Below, piece after piece: positions 10,983-21,471 of a stretch of 64,000 bases of DNA (position 1 is its first letter; each line of letters begins with the position of its first letter). Origin of the DNA: Dactylellina haptotyla (taxonomy: Eukaryota > Ascomycota > Orbiliomycetes > Orbiliales > Orbiliaceae). Position numbers and translations under genes: made by a program. Below the pieces are notes generated by a model. That model made no database searches, was not told where the DNA came from, and saw only the letters and a list, made by a program, of their open reading frames with translations. The DNA lies in contig CM062383.1 in NCBI GenBank assembly GCA_031310005.1, positions 496,001-560,000 of the forward strand, in the 5' to 3' direction.

Positions 10983-12917
10983 ATGGCAATACCGAGTATT
11001 TTAGATTTACCTCCTGAAATTCTGCTTGAAATTTTTAGCTGGGTAAGGATAGAACAGAGCTTCCCTTAGATTTTGAGTAGTCAACTCACCAGCCACGTCG
11101 ATAGCTTACAATCGGAAGCCTCAAAAATGTGGCCCTTTCTTGTTCGATTGCGCGGATATTCGTTTCTCCAATGCTTTACCGAGTCTTGAACCTACACTAC
11201 GACCTTTCTCCGGAGGCGGAGGGTTTTCGCAACCACGAAATCGACAATATATTCAAAACCTCTTTCTCAACTTTTCGGCATTTCAAGCGGTTCCGTGTTC
11301 GAGCTACAGATGATTTTCTAGGCATGAGAGATGATATCGATAAAGGATGCCATACACACTTGCCGGCCTCTGAAACCGCCAGTCTAGTGCAGAAAGCGAT
11401 GCAGAAATTCCAAGACGGGCAGTTATCAAGCGTCAGGTATAAAATCCAATGCCAAAATTCAAGGTTCTTTCTAAGACAAAAACTTTTGCTAGATTCGAAA
11501 CCGAAACGTCACTAGGATTACTCGCATATATCCTGAGCACGCAAAGCAACTTGAAAGATCTACAAATCGGAGATGTCTACGCAAACAAGTACTCCTTACA
11601 GAATGCGCAAATACAAATACCTAGCCTTATATCAGAAAATATCAAGCTTCAGCTAGAGTCTCTAGCTTTCTCTGAGATACAGCCTCAGATGCTAGCCACC
11701 ATGCAAGGACTACTGAGAAAAACATCAAATACCTTGCGAAGACTTCAGATCGGTCACTCAGAATATAAGAGCGACCCTGATCTCGACCGCTGGTCTAGCT
11801 GGAGAGTTCGGTGGGGCCATGAGCAAGCTATCAGAGAGGCCTTGAAAGAAGAACTTAGAGCTGATAGTATATTGACATCTAAATTTGCGCTGCCATCACT
11901 TGAGCAATTATATATCCTAAATGATACAGATGCGACGAGGTTGCTAGAGTTCATAGCTTTCGTTACTGATAATGGCCAGCCTTATAAGAACCTAGTCCGC
12001 TTGAGACTGTCCTCCTGTTACTACAACTCTAGTTTCTTAGAAAATTATCCAGAAAGCACCGAACATTCAGTCCCTGCAGATCAGTTTCTGCAGCTTCCCA
12101 TCGGAAACCATCGAATCAATTCTACCTTCAATGAAGCCACTACATACCTTACAGATATCTAGATGCTTCGATGCCGACCTAACCGACTGGTTGCCGGTTA
12201 ACTTTCATAGACAGTCGCTTAGAAGACTTTGGTTAGAATGCACATACAACTGCGACCCCAACCTGTGCCCCTCGTTGTCAAAGTTTTGGGACCCATTAAT
12301 AAACCCATATCCCTATCCTCTGAAAACTGGCCTTTATTGGAAGAGCTTGCGGTTGGATATCCCGGTTGGTCAAAGGTAAGCAACGACACAGGTTTCATAG
12401 CTTGTAGGTCTTGTGTTGGACGACTGGGTGCTAATTCAATCTGTAGATCCCTTGCATAAAATCTCTCAAGATTCTGAGATTACTCCCAGAAAGACAACAG
12501 CCAGAACCCTATCGAACCGAAGACAACATAGAAACTCAATCCCACACAGTCGGGCAAATTCAAACAGAGAAGCGGTTTCGGAATCGCATACAAAACTATG
12601 CAGAGGACCTGTGCAGACGCCTTAGCGAATCCGACAACGAACCGCCCAACCTTAGAGTTGTAGTTCTGGAGAGAACCAACCTAACTTGCATACGCTCTAA
12701 TACTCGTGTTCCTTGTTATTTCACTATAAATTACAAAAGAAACAGAGGAGCTAAATCATGGTCTCCATCGGTGATTTTTGATACCATGCAAAACGTTTTA
12801 GCGATAGCGTCTTCGATGGGATCGAGCTCCTATTTACTGGGCGCGGGTCCTCCAGCACCGGAACGTTTTTGGGAAGACGACTGGGATTTATACGATGACA
12901 ATATCTCTAAAATCTAG
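10983..12917 (+). CDS. F-box protein with leucine-rich-type body, frame excursion in exon 3
   Basis: Substrate adaptor of SCF ubiquitin ligases by family. Exons are 10983-11042, 11105-11436, 11493-12375 and 12447-12917. The F-box is split by the first intron: residues 1-20 contain LDLPPEILLEIFSW, then LKNVALSCSIARIFVSPMLYRVL. The body has irregular Leu-rich segments (SLRRLWLECTY, NWPLLEELAVG) and an acidic C-terminus (WEDDWDLYDDN). Odd: between about 12090 and 12290 the natural reading (QFLQLP, then SETIESILP...) lies in the +1 frame, then returns, so two compensating one-base changes are needed. The net length stays divisible by three. The target is unknown. It differs in layout from the F-box trio at 50-56 kb. 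Confidence 0.7.
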
Positions 12918-13504
12918 ATGAAAGGATTTAGACTAAACATAATGCTTTGAATTTTCATTAGATCTAATATCAATAATAGAACCCAATAGATTTGTGCTTT
13001 AGCTTCTTGACGTATATTTCATCTAACTTAGTTGCGACCTTGCCCGGTTGTGTTGAAATGTTTGGAGATTGTTTCATTTGTAAATATAGTATACCATTTT
13101 GGGGTGTCTATGTTATGTTTGTAATTGGTGCGCTCATTCGTGAGTAGAGATATAGTGACTCTCGAACCCGTTAGATATACACTGTTATTCTCAGAATCTG
13201 ACTACTAACGAATGTGTTTCTAACGTGTGCTGGGAATCTGAAAGCAGTCTATTTCTGTATCATAGTTGCCTATCAAATTACTAAAAAGTGCTTTATAAAT
13301 ACACCCATTTTAAATCTCATCGTACCGGATCCCGGAGAACTAGACTGTCTAGACTATCGGTCCTCCGCACCTATTCGAGGTTAAAACTCAAGAGTTGACG
13401 GCAAATTGCGAGTATTTAAAGTTTTTATCATATAGAACTTAGCAATTTGAACTTTTTAATCTTTTGGGGCTCTTTGTGGATGTTCGCCTTTAAAATCTTC
13501 AATA
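12918..13504. other. Intergenic, no gene seen
   Basis: AT-rich gap between the F-box gene and the secreted-protein gene, containing the 3' UTR of one and the promoter of the other. Confidence 0.55.
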
Positions 13505-14647
13505 ATGTCCCTCTTCAAGCACTCTTTTGTCAGGTTTTTAGTTCTTGCCATAATTATCAGTTATACTAAATTCCCGCTAGCGATTCCCATCGATAGCAAA
13601 CTAGATCTCGAAGATACTACAACAAATTTAATTCCAGTCTCTGAGAAAACTGAGTGTGATCAAAATGCTCAAAACCAACAGTGCGAGATACCTGGAGCAT
13701 ATGTGTTTAAATCCACATCAAAAATCAGTAAAAAAAATTCGACCACTTTCAATCTTTTGATATCTAGATAACTGATATACACCGCTGTAGAAAATCGAGC
13801 GGCAGACGCGGTGGGTTTATCAAAGACCAAGGAGATCTCGCAAGAAGTTAAAGCTCTCAACTTGAGTTCGTCTATTCCTGCAGCTGATGCCCGCAGTACT
13901 AGTGATACAATCAAGGAAAGGGGCGGTCAGAAAGGGCACGGTGTCGAAGGGTATACCATTGTACAAACTAAAGTTGTTTGCGAAACTCCACGAAATCTTT
14001 TTCGTACTCTTACATCACAGGGCAACGCTGGGATAGCTCTACCTGGTCTTCCAAGGTGGAGACAAATTTGGCAGCGGGTAGGCTATAATGGGACTATCCC
14101 CAGAATCCGACGCGAATTACGGGGCTGTAAGGAATGCGAGTGTAGGATTGGGAGCAACTCGATATCGTCGCCAATCAATCCTCAAGCCCGGTGGTCTTTA
14201 AGCCCGGTGCCTGAGTCAAGATGTGACACACCGATAAAAGCTCACCTCATTTGCGAATTACTATATGGTAACCTTCGAAGCATATAGACTCACAAAAGGT
14301 CATAATTTTAGCTGATAATTCACCATTGCGGTCTAGGTTGTCATTGTCAACAAGAGCTTCACGACGAAGATTTTGCGCTTAGCGGAACATTGTTACAAAA
14401 GATCGGCCCCGGATTATACTACATGGGACCAGAAGAACTATTAGATCTAACCCGGGGCGGGATTATCCCACCAGGCACCGAACTGCAGCACGGGCCCCCT
14501 CCTAATAGGAGACTAGCTCCCGGAACAGCCGAGCCCTATTGGCTTGAAGGACCAAGTAGACCCCGGAGACAGAGTTTTGGATTTCTCGATATATTTAGAG
14601 AATCAGGAGCGAGCCGCGGGAAATCCCAGCTTGATACATCAAGTTAA
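13505..14647 (+). CDS. Secreted Cys-containing protein of unknown role, effector-like, 336 aa
   Basis: Exons 13505-13727, 13791-14267 and 14337-14647 join in phase 1 at both junctions and leave one uninterrupted frame. The N-terminus is a clear signal peptide (basic start, then FLVLAIIISY, cleavage near PLAIPID). The middle has a conserved-looking block with Trp and paired cysteines (LPRWRQIWQRVGYNGTIPRI, then GCKECECRIG), more cysteines (CDTPIKAHLICELL, GCHCQQEL), and a Pro/Gly-rich end. This arrangement resembles a family of predicted secreted proteins widespread in filamentous ascomycetes, but I cannot name it. It sits beside a CFEM gene, which suits an extracellular or host-contact role; that is inference. 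Confidence 0.65.
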
Positions 14648-15168
14648 AGGCATCTAAAATAAAAATGATTTTCTGAAAGAGCGACGAATAACCTTTTAGC
14701 CACCTATAGAAGAAGTCCAAACCCTGTTAGTCTAGATGGTGCTTTGCATACGACGCAAGCTCGCAAATTAGAGGTGGAACTTAGGAAACAGCGAAGAAGA
14801 ACCGTTAAAAATACGTCTTACTAGTTTTAGAAGCTTTTCACTCGAACTTTTTTTTAATTTGTTTTAAAAATTTTGGTTTTTAAAAGGAATATGGCCAGTA
14901 TGAACTCACATATTGTCGATCTAAATATTTCATATTGCATCGAACTTAAAATTTCTAGAGTTCGGATATTTCGCCATGAATTTCCGAAGTGGAATCGGTT
15001 AAGGATATCCAGATTAAGGCCAATAAAGTTGATACTAGTTTCTTTGTATCTAGCTATGAAAATATCACCACCACAAAACTGTATCCTATATTATTATAGA
15101 TTCCAAAGTAGTTTATCCATCCCACATTGCGATCTCCTAAGCCCTAAGCGCGGAACGTTGTCACGCTC
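14648..15168. other. Convergent intergenic gap
   Basis: 3' UTRs of the secreted-protein gene and of the CFEM gene. No gene seen; an open frame at 14873-15229 looks like chance. Confidence 0.5.
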
Positions 15169-16356
15169 TTACAGAAGCCCGATAATAACAAGAAGTCCTG
15201 CACCAACGACACCAAACGCAGCTGTTTGATGGCTACCAGCGTTTGTGGTGGGTGTAGATCCACCCCCTGTCACAGTACCATTTCCAGCTGGTGCGGTCGT
15301 CACGATGGACGTCATGGTACCCTGGGTGGTTGGGATAGATGTATCGGCAGGGGCAGTAGTACCAACGGACTCGGATGTTTCGACAGGTCCGGACGTTGTT
15401 CCAGCTGGTGCCGAAGTTTCAGTTGGTGCCGACGTCTCGGCTGGCCCTGAAGATTCGGCTTCTGAAGAAGTTCCACCAGCAGTGGAAGACTTAGCTGCCT
15501 CCGAGGTTCCTGCGGCGGTTGACGTTTTCCCTGGTGCGGTGGTCTTTTCGGGCTCTGATGTTTTGGCTGTCGAGGTACCTGGGCCACTAGTTTTAGTCTC
15601 GGGTGGAGCAGTAGCAGTAACAGTCACGGTGACACCATTACTTGCGCACAGCGCTTCGGCAGCATCGCTTGTATCTTGATAGTCTTTAGGGTCGCAAAGC
15701 TGAGAGATGCACGGGCCGAACCCAGCAAGGAAGGCATTCGATTTACAGAAACAATTGTAGTCGGCTACTTTGCAGCCCGCTATCGCGTCCAACTGTGTAA
15801 CACAATCGTACTATAAAAAATGACACCAAGTTAGTCAGCTCTACGAACATTCTTCCTAATTCATATCGTTTATATACTAACAGCACATTCGGGGAATTTA
15901 GCAAGCGCGGGTGGCGGTGTCGCGGGTGGCGGTGTCGGAGTTGCAGTTGGCGCCTGAACAGTAACCGTAACAGTAACACCGACACCACGCAGAGGCCTAT
16001 CACAGCTTCCGTCAAACTATTGGAGTCGGGGTTCGGGCAGAAGTTCACGACGCATGGATCGAAGCCGTAGCCGAATTCCTGTGACGCACAAATACATTTG
16101 TAGTCGGTTTCACCACATTGGGCGATGGCACCAAGTTGGCTAATGCAATCGAGCTACACCAAGGTGATATATCATTAATATAGCTCTTTAGAATGTAGCA
16201 GCATTTGTTTGTACAGAGGTTTGCAGCCACTATTCTCTATAATTTTAGCCTGTTTATAAGGGTACGTACAGCACATCCAGGGAATTTATCTATCTGGGCA
16301 GAAACTAGAGATATAGATACGACACAGATGGCCGCAATTGATGTTGTAAACTTCAT
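15169..16356 (-). CDS. Double-CFEM GPI-type cell-surface protein
   Basis: CFEM domains are fungal eight-cysteine extracellular modules; some capture heme, others act in adhesion or virulence. Exons 16356-16270, 16153-15882 and 15810-15169. Residues 1-20 form a signal peptide ending VSA-Q. CFEM 1 runs from FPGC through LDCISQLGAIAQC, DYKCICAS and FDPCVVNFC to GLC. A Thr/Pro linker follows, then CFEM 2 (FPECA, YDCVTQLDAIAGC, DYNCFCKS, FGPCISQLC, EALC). A long Ser/Thr/Pro stalk ends in a hydrophobic tail (GVVGAGLLVIIGLL), typical of a GPI-anchored wall protein. Both introns fall at the same place, after the first Cys-Ala of each domain, so the domains arose by internal duplication. The linker after CFEM 1 needs a one-base frame change. 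About 333 residues. Confidence 0.85.
15907..15936. repeat. 15-bp direct tandem repeat, two copies
   Basis: The unit gcgggtggcggtgtc is repeated exactly twice inside the CFEM gene and encodes the Pro/Thr/Ala linker between its two domains (PPPAT repeats). Confidence 0.85.
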
Positions 16357-18385
16357 TTTAGGCTGTTGAGAACTATAATTAAAAATATTGGTAGAGGAAG
16401 TATTTAAAACAAATCACAAATAAAATAGAGGTATGAATCAATCAGTTTACTTTTCAGTTAAAAAGGCTGTTAGAGGGTTCAGAACAACGAGACTAGGAAT
16501 ATGGAAACATAATTGCTAGTACAATTCATTCAATTTATACAGAATTGGCAGCCTCGCCTTTAAACGTCTACAAGCCAGTACGCGGAGAGCATCCCCAGCT
16601 GAAATACAGCAAGATACACCAGCTATTGTCTTACCAACATACAATGGATCCTCATATCCTCTTTCCGTCATGCCACCCCTTCCGAATATCTCTCCCGCGT
16701 TGAGCCTTGCTACGTGTCGTAGTACAGAAATATCATTGAGCGGTGCTTTGACGAACGATATCCCCGCAGATTTGCAGGCGCCTTTATTGATGGAGGCCAC
16801 CGACTGGAGTCCTCAGCGAAGTCTTGGCAACGTGCAACGCGTGCCGAAGTTGATGCAGGGTGTGCTCAGCCAATGCATTGTGAGGCAGAAGATATCACAA
16901 CGTCGCGGCAGAATCCGGCACGCTGGTGCGCATTTGTACCTAATAGCCTCATAGTGTCGCGGCTTGCATGATGACCCGCCTAGCCTCGAAAATTCTTAGT
17001 TTTGTGATACGGTAGAGAAAATTCGGTGTACTACCAATAACGGTACCTAAGTAGGTGCTCGGGTAGAATCTATGCGGGGAGCCCAAAATCATTGGAGTGA
17101 ATGATTACATATTATTGGATGATATTCTTGTTAGCAGAAGCGAAATGCATTAAATGAGGCATGGCTTGTTTTGGGATCCTGGAACTCAATCTGCGAGAAG
17201 CCAGTCCTCCTCTTCCAAAGGCTCCCATGCTCGCGTTCTGCTAGAGCTACATATCCTTCACCCTACTATCCCCGCGAATTAATATATATATTCGCATCCC
17301 TGATATTGATTTCGCCGAAAATGTTGGGCTGCAGCTGCTAAATCTTGAAAGGGATCTGAGAAATGGCGGGGCGGCCTGGTTCAGCCTTTGGCTAAGTCTT
17401 CCAGATGCGGGCGAGATTAATACTGGCATTATAGTTACAATGCTGAAATAGGAACGGCCGGTGACGAAGGCACTACTCACTCTTCAGCCTCAAGTAAATT
17501 GGCTTGCATACGCGAATGTCGATCTACGCACGCCAGAACAGTAGTTGGCATCTGTACGCCATAGATGATACATCAAGTACTTCTGGTTTTCTTGTTCAAA
17601 AATAGCGGAGAGGATCAAGATAAACTATCATTCTTAAAAAAGCTAAAGGGTTTACTTAGCCCCTCCGAGGCACCGTTTATCTTCTTCACCTTGCATCCAA
17701 TGGTGCCCTGAAACAAGTGGGCGAAAGACATACATACTGGATAGTTAGCTACATGTATACATCAGAGCTGCAGAGGCTGACGCATGTTGAATCAAGACCG
17801 CCATGTTTTTTTTCGAATGGAAACATCCCGCCCCTCCCCCCGGAAACCATTTGAGATTGTCCTAGATTTAATACATATATAATAGTGGTTTTATCAACCC
17901 ACAATAACTTGATCTCACCCACCCTCTCGAAGACAACCATGAAGGACACCCAAAGTCTTGTCGCATTTCCCGATTAGGATAGACAGGATGTGTAACGACA
18001 CCACAACACATTATTTCCTGACAATCCTAGGGAGATCATCTTGGGCTCCCGTCAAAAGCATGGTCCTCTAGTCCTCCAAAGTCCCCGAAGGTTTTGTCTT
18101 TTGGTGTAAATGGTACCTTGGGCAATGCTTAGTTCTGATCGCTTGAGGCTGCAGACGAACTTCAGAAGCTTTCGGAAATTACTCTGATTTTCAACAGCTC
18201 GTTCAAGCCTAGCGCGTACCTTGGCCGAGTTTTTTGCAACGATCTAGGGAGAAGAAAAAAATATGCGTCAAACCCACGAGCTTCAGCCATAGACCAAAAG
18301 AGGGCAGATGTCCAGGGAAATCTGGACGATCAAAATGGAATTACCTAAACGGAGCAGAAAAGTGCAAAAAAAAAGAATTCAAAGA
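16357..18385. other. Gene-poor intergenic stretch
   Basis: No gene I can support. An open minus-strand frame at 16516-16800 has no recognisable motif. The left end is the CFEM promoter. Confidence 0.45.
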
Positions 18386-18457
18386 TAGCATCGAACAGTT
18401 TCGATCTGTTGGCCTCCGGGTTATGAGCCCGGCGCGCTTCCACTGCGCCACGATGCT
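18386..18457 (-). tRNA. Initiator tRNA-Met (CAT)
   Basis: A full 72-nt cloverleaf without intron: acceptor stem AGCATCG/CGATGCT with A1:U72 and discriminator A; D stem GCGC/GCGC; anticodon stem CCGGG/CCCGG with loop CTCATAA; T stem AACAG/CTGTT with loop ATCGAAA. The A1:U72 pair, the three G:C pairs under the anticodon loop and A54 in place of T54 are the marks of the eukaryotic initiator rather than the elongator tRNA-Met. Confidence 0.95.
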
Positions 18458-19085
18458 TGTGGTCTTGTTAAAAAGAGAAGAATGGATGTGGTATATATTA
18501 ACCCATGACTCACATTTATTGTGTTTTCTCACCCACATTCTGTGCTAGCAACCTGAAGCTGGCGCTCTGGGAGAGAAGAAATCTAAGACTTTTGAGATCC
18601 AACTAGCTTGGATTTGCCTCAGGTAAAGAATAAAGCACCATCGGTGACTTAATAACTTTTCAGATCCCTAGACCCCGTGATAAATCGCGAATACTCGTAT
18701 GAAGAATGGCATGCATCGGCTCGTGTGTATTGCATTCTGCAATAAGCCTATCAATACCAGGAACAACCATGATCCGCAGATAGACCATCCCCCAAACGAC
18801 CAATAATATTGATGTGTTGAGAATACCTCCAACGATACTTTAAGTCCTAACCCCGGGTACCCCGGACATCCAACCTTCGTACTTCGAGTACTTTTCTGCC
18901 CGAGCACAGGGCACTTGCGGACAATACACTAACACCGACGAAGAGTATTGAACGATCGCTGTATCATTTATAATCGTCGAAAAGTCATACGTCTGAAATA
19001 GTCTGTGATTATATAAGGTACCGTATAGTTGCACCTCGTTCCTTACATTCGCCTGAACGACCGACTAGAAGAAAAATATCCAACA
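18458..19085. other. Intergenic, no gene seen
   Basis: Between the tRNA and the dehydrogenase; holds the upstream regions of both. Confidence 0.55.
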
Positions 19086-20331
19086 ATGTCCAACCCATCC
19101 TGGAATGTCTCTACCACAAGCGACGAAGTCGCAGCCGCCTTGAGTTCCCACATTCAAGGCAAAACCAGTAATCCCACAATTCCAAGATTTAAAATATCTA
19201 CACCGAGTTTCAAAACTAAAACAACATCTTTCAATAGTTCTTGTAACGGGTATCTCGCCCGATGGCCTCGGTTTAGACTTTTGCCGCGCCGTTGCCGCTC
19301 ATGGGCCGTCCCTTATCATCCTCGCCGCACGTAACCCCTCAAAGATTGCCGCGGCTCAAGAATACCTTGCCGCATTATACCCTTCTCTCCAATTGAAGCC
19401 ATTAACTATAGATCTCTGTTCCCTCTCCTCTGTTCGATCCGCAGCGCAGGAGATAAACTCCACAGTTGCAAAAATCAACGTGCTAGCAATGCGGCGATGC
19501 ATGCAAAGGAGCTGGTTAGGACTGAAGATGGACTGGAGACGAGTTTCTCAACAAATCATATCGGACACTTCCTTTTCACTAATTTATTGTTAAAGGGAGG
19601 CGCGATGAAGGATGGCGGGAGGGTGGTAAATGTAACTAGCAACTCTTTCAGAAGGGGCGCCGTGGTCTGGGATGATCCGAATTTTTTGGTAAGTTTGCAA
19701 ACGAATAAAATGCGGTATTGCCGAATGTTAAAAACTAGGAAATCGCATGCTAATATCTGGTGAAACGACTAGAAAACGCCATTCGGGGAAGGATGGGCGG
19801 CGTACTCCCAATCTAAGACTTCAAACGTGCTGTTCTCACAAGCGTTGGCAGATAAGTTCAAAGATAGAAACGTCTACTCTTACTCCCTCCATCCAGGATG
19901 TAAGCACCTCTTAGGCACCACCCAGCACTTTCCTACCATTTGCTAAGGCAAACGCAATAACTAACTCCCTGTATCAAAACAGTGATAAACACTGCTATGG
20001 CAAAGAAAATGGATATGGACGAATTCGCAGTTAAATGTACGCAACCCCTTTCCATTATATAACACCCACCTTTCTCCCACTATAGCATTACTAAATCTCC
20101 TTTCCCATGGTAGTCAACGTAACACTACACTGGAAGACCTTCGCCCAAGGCACAGCAACTCACGTCGTCGCCGCCTTCGATCCCGCCATCGAATCTCAAA
20201 ACGGCACATTCCTCGCAGATTGCCAGGTGAAACCCATTGCGGAACCCGAAGCGGCATGGGCTACAGGGAAAGAGAACTACGATAGATTGTGGAAATTGAG
20301 TGAAGAGCTCGTTGGGGAAGATTTTGCATGA
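19086..20331 (+). CDS. Short-chain dehydrogenase/reductase
   Basis: NAD(P)-dependent oxidoreductase of the SDR superfamily, closest in motif to the retinol-dehydrogenase/WW-oxidoreductase group; substrate unknown. Exons 19086-19167, 19238-19688, 19773-19899, 19983-20036 and 20114-20331. Motifs in order: coenzyme site ILVTGISPDGLG; LAARNPSK; LTIDLCSLSSVR; NAAM at the NNAG position; NHIGHFLFTNLLL; VVNVTSNS; active-site YSQSK with Tyr and Lys; LHPG; and KTFAQGTATHVVAA near the end. The last acceptor was set at 20113 because the nearer AG gives a wrong frame. Odd: one base is missing in exon 2 near 19490, just before NAAM, so the annotated frame is broken there. About 310 residues if continuous. 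Confidence 0.85.
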
Positions 20332-21471
20332 CGAGTTTCGAAATTATATATGTAATAATTGAGGCCAATAACGGCTCGTTAGCATGGGTGCCCAGCAACC
20401 CAAAATCTTTAGTATCATGGTTCATATAAAATTATATATAAATTAAAGCTACCCAATAAGATCACAAGAACGCAGCGTAGCCTAATCTTTACACCATGTA
20501 TGAATAAAGCATCTCTAAAAATCCCTCCCAGCTCAGTTCAATAGTAGTAAACTATAATAGTAGTAGTAATAATACTAGTAATCTTAGTAATAGTGAGTAG
20601 AAGATATGTACGAATACATGCAATATAAAAAAGAAAGAAGGCGAAGGGGGTAGTGCTCCAGTGCTTTGAGTGGTTTGTCCATAAAAAAAAGCGAAGTGTT
20701 ATAGTAGCTATGGTAGTGGCGGTAGAAGTAGTATGTAAACATAAAAAAAAAGGGTTGGTTTGGGGATGTTTGGAAAAGTGAATTTGGTATGACTCCGAGC
20801 AGGTAAGAACAGAAATAAAAAAAACATCGACAAGAAAACAGCGTGATTATCAACGACAAGGGTTTTTCTAAAGGAAAAAGGTAGAATATAATTTGATGCA
20901 ACAAGATCCTTTGGTGCGTTTCCGTAAAAAGAAGTAAAATATGACTTCAGAAGCAAAGGGAAGCGAAGTGAGTCGGGGAATATGAAGACCGAGCACAGCA
21001 AGAACCCATTAGATGCAGCAATCCGAAAAAATCAAGAAGAGGAAATTCCGATGTCTAGCCATCCTTCTAAAGAACAGAAAGACATAGAATAAACTCCGTA
21101 GACTGGTTCTCCGAACATCTAAATCATCCTATACATTTGAGTTGCTCAATCTCAGTATTACCCATTTGCCTGCACCCATTTGCTCACATCTTCCCCTTCC
21201 CCTTCCTTTCTCTATTATGTGGTTCATTTTCGTAAGCATTAGCCTCAGCATTCGTCGTTGTAACCCTCGCTTTCATTTTGTGTTTCCCATAAAGCTTTGC
21301 AGATTCTAGGTCCAAGCTCGGTGGCCTCGGTTTTCGTGCTTTTTTCGTTTCGGCCTCTTCATCTCCTCCTCCCCAATCCCGTTCTCTCACAACAATTTTT
21401 CCTTCATAAAAACTCGAATTCCCCTTCTCGAACCCTCTAGGCTTTGCGTAGCTAAAAAGACGTCGAGACGA
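20332..21471. other. Convergent 3' region, low complexity
   Basis: 3' regions of the dehydrogenase and of cla4. It contains a TAG/TAA trinucleotide-rich patch (about 20540-20600) and several A runs. Open frames here are of low-complexity composition. Confidence 0.55.

Noticed and set aside
15245-15679. Val/Ala/Gly-rich plus-strand open frame
   Set aside because: It is the reverse-strand shadow of the Ser/Thr/Pro stalk of the CFEM gene.
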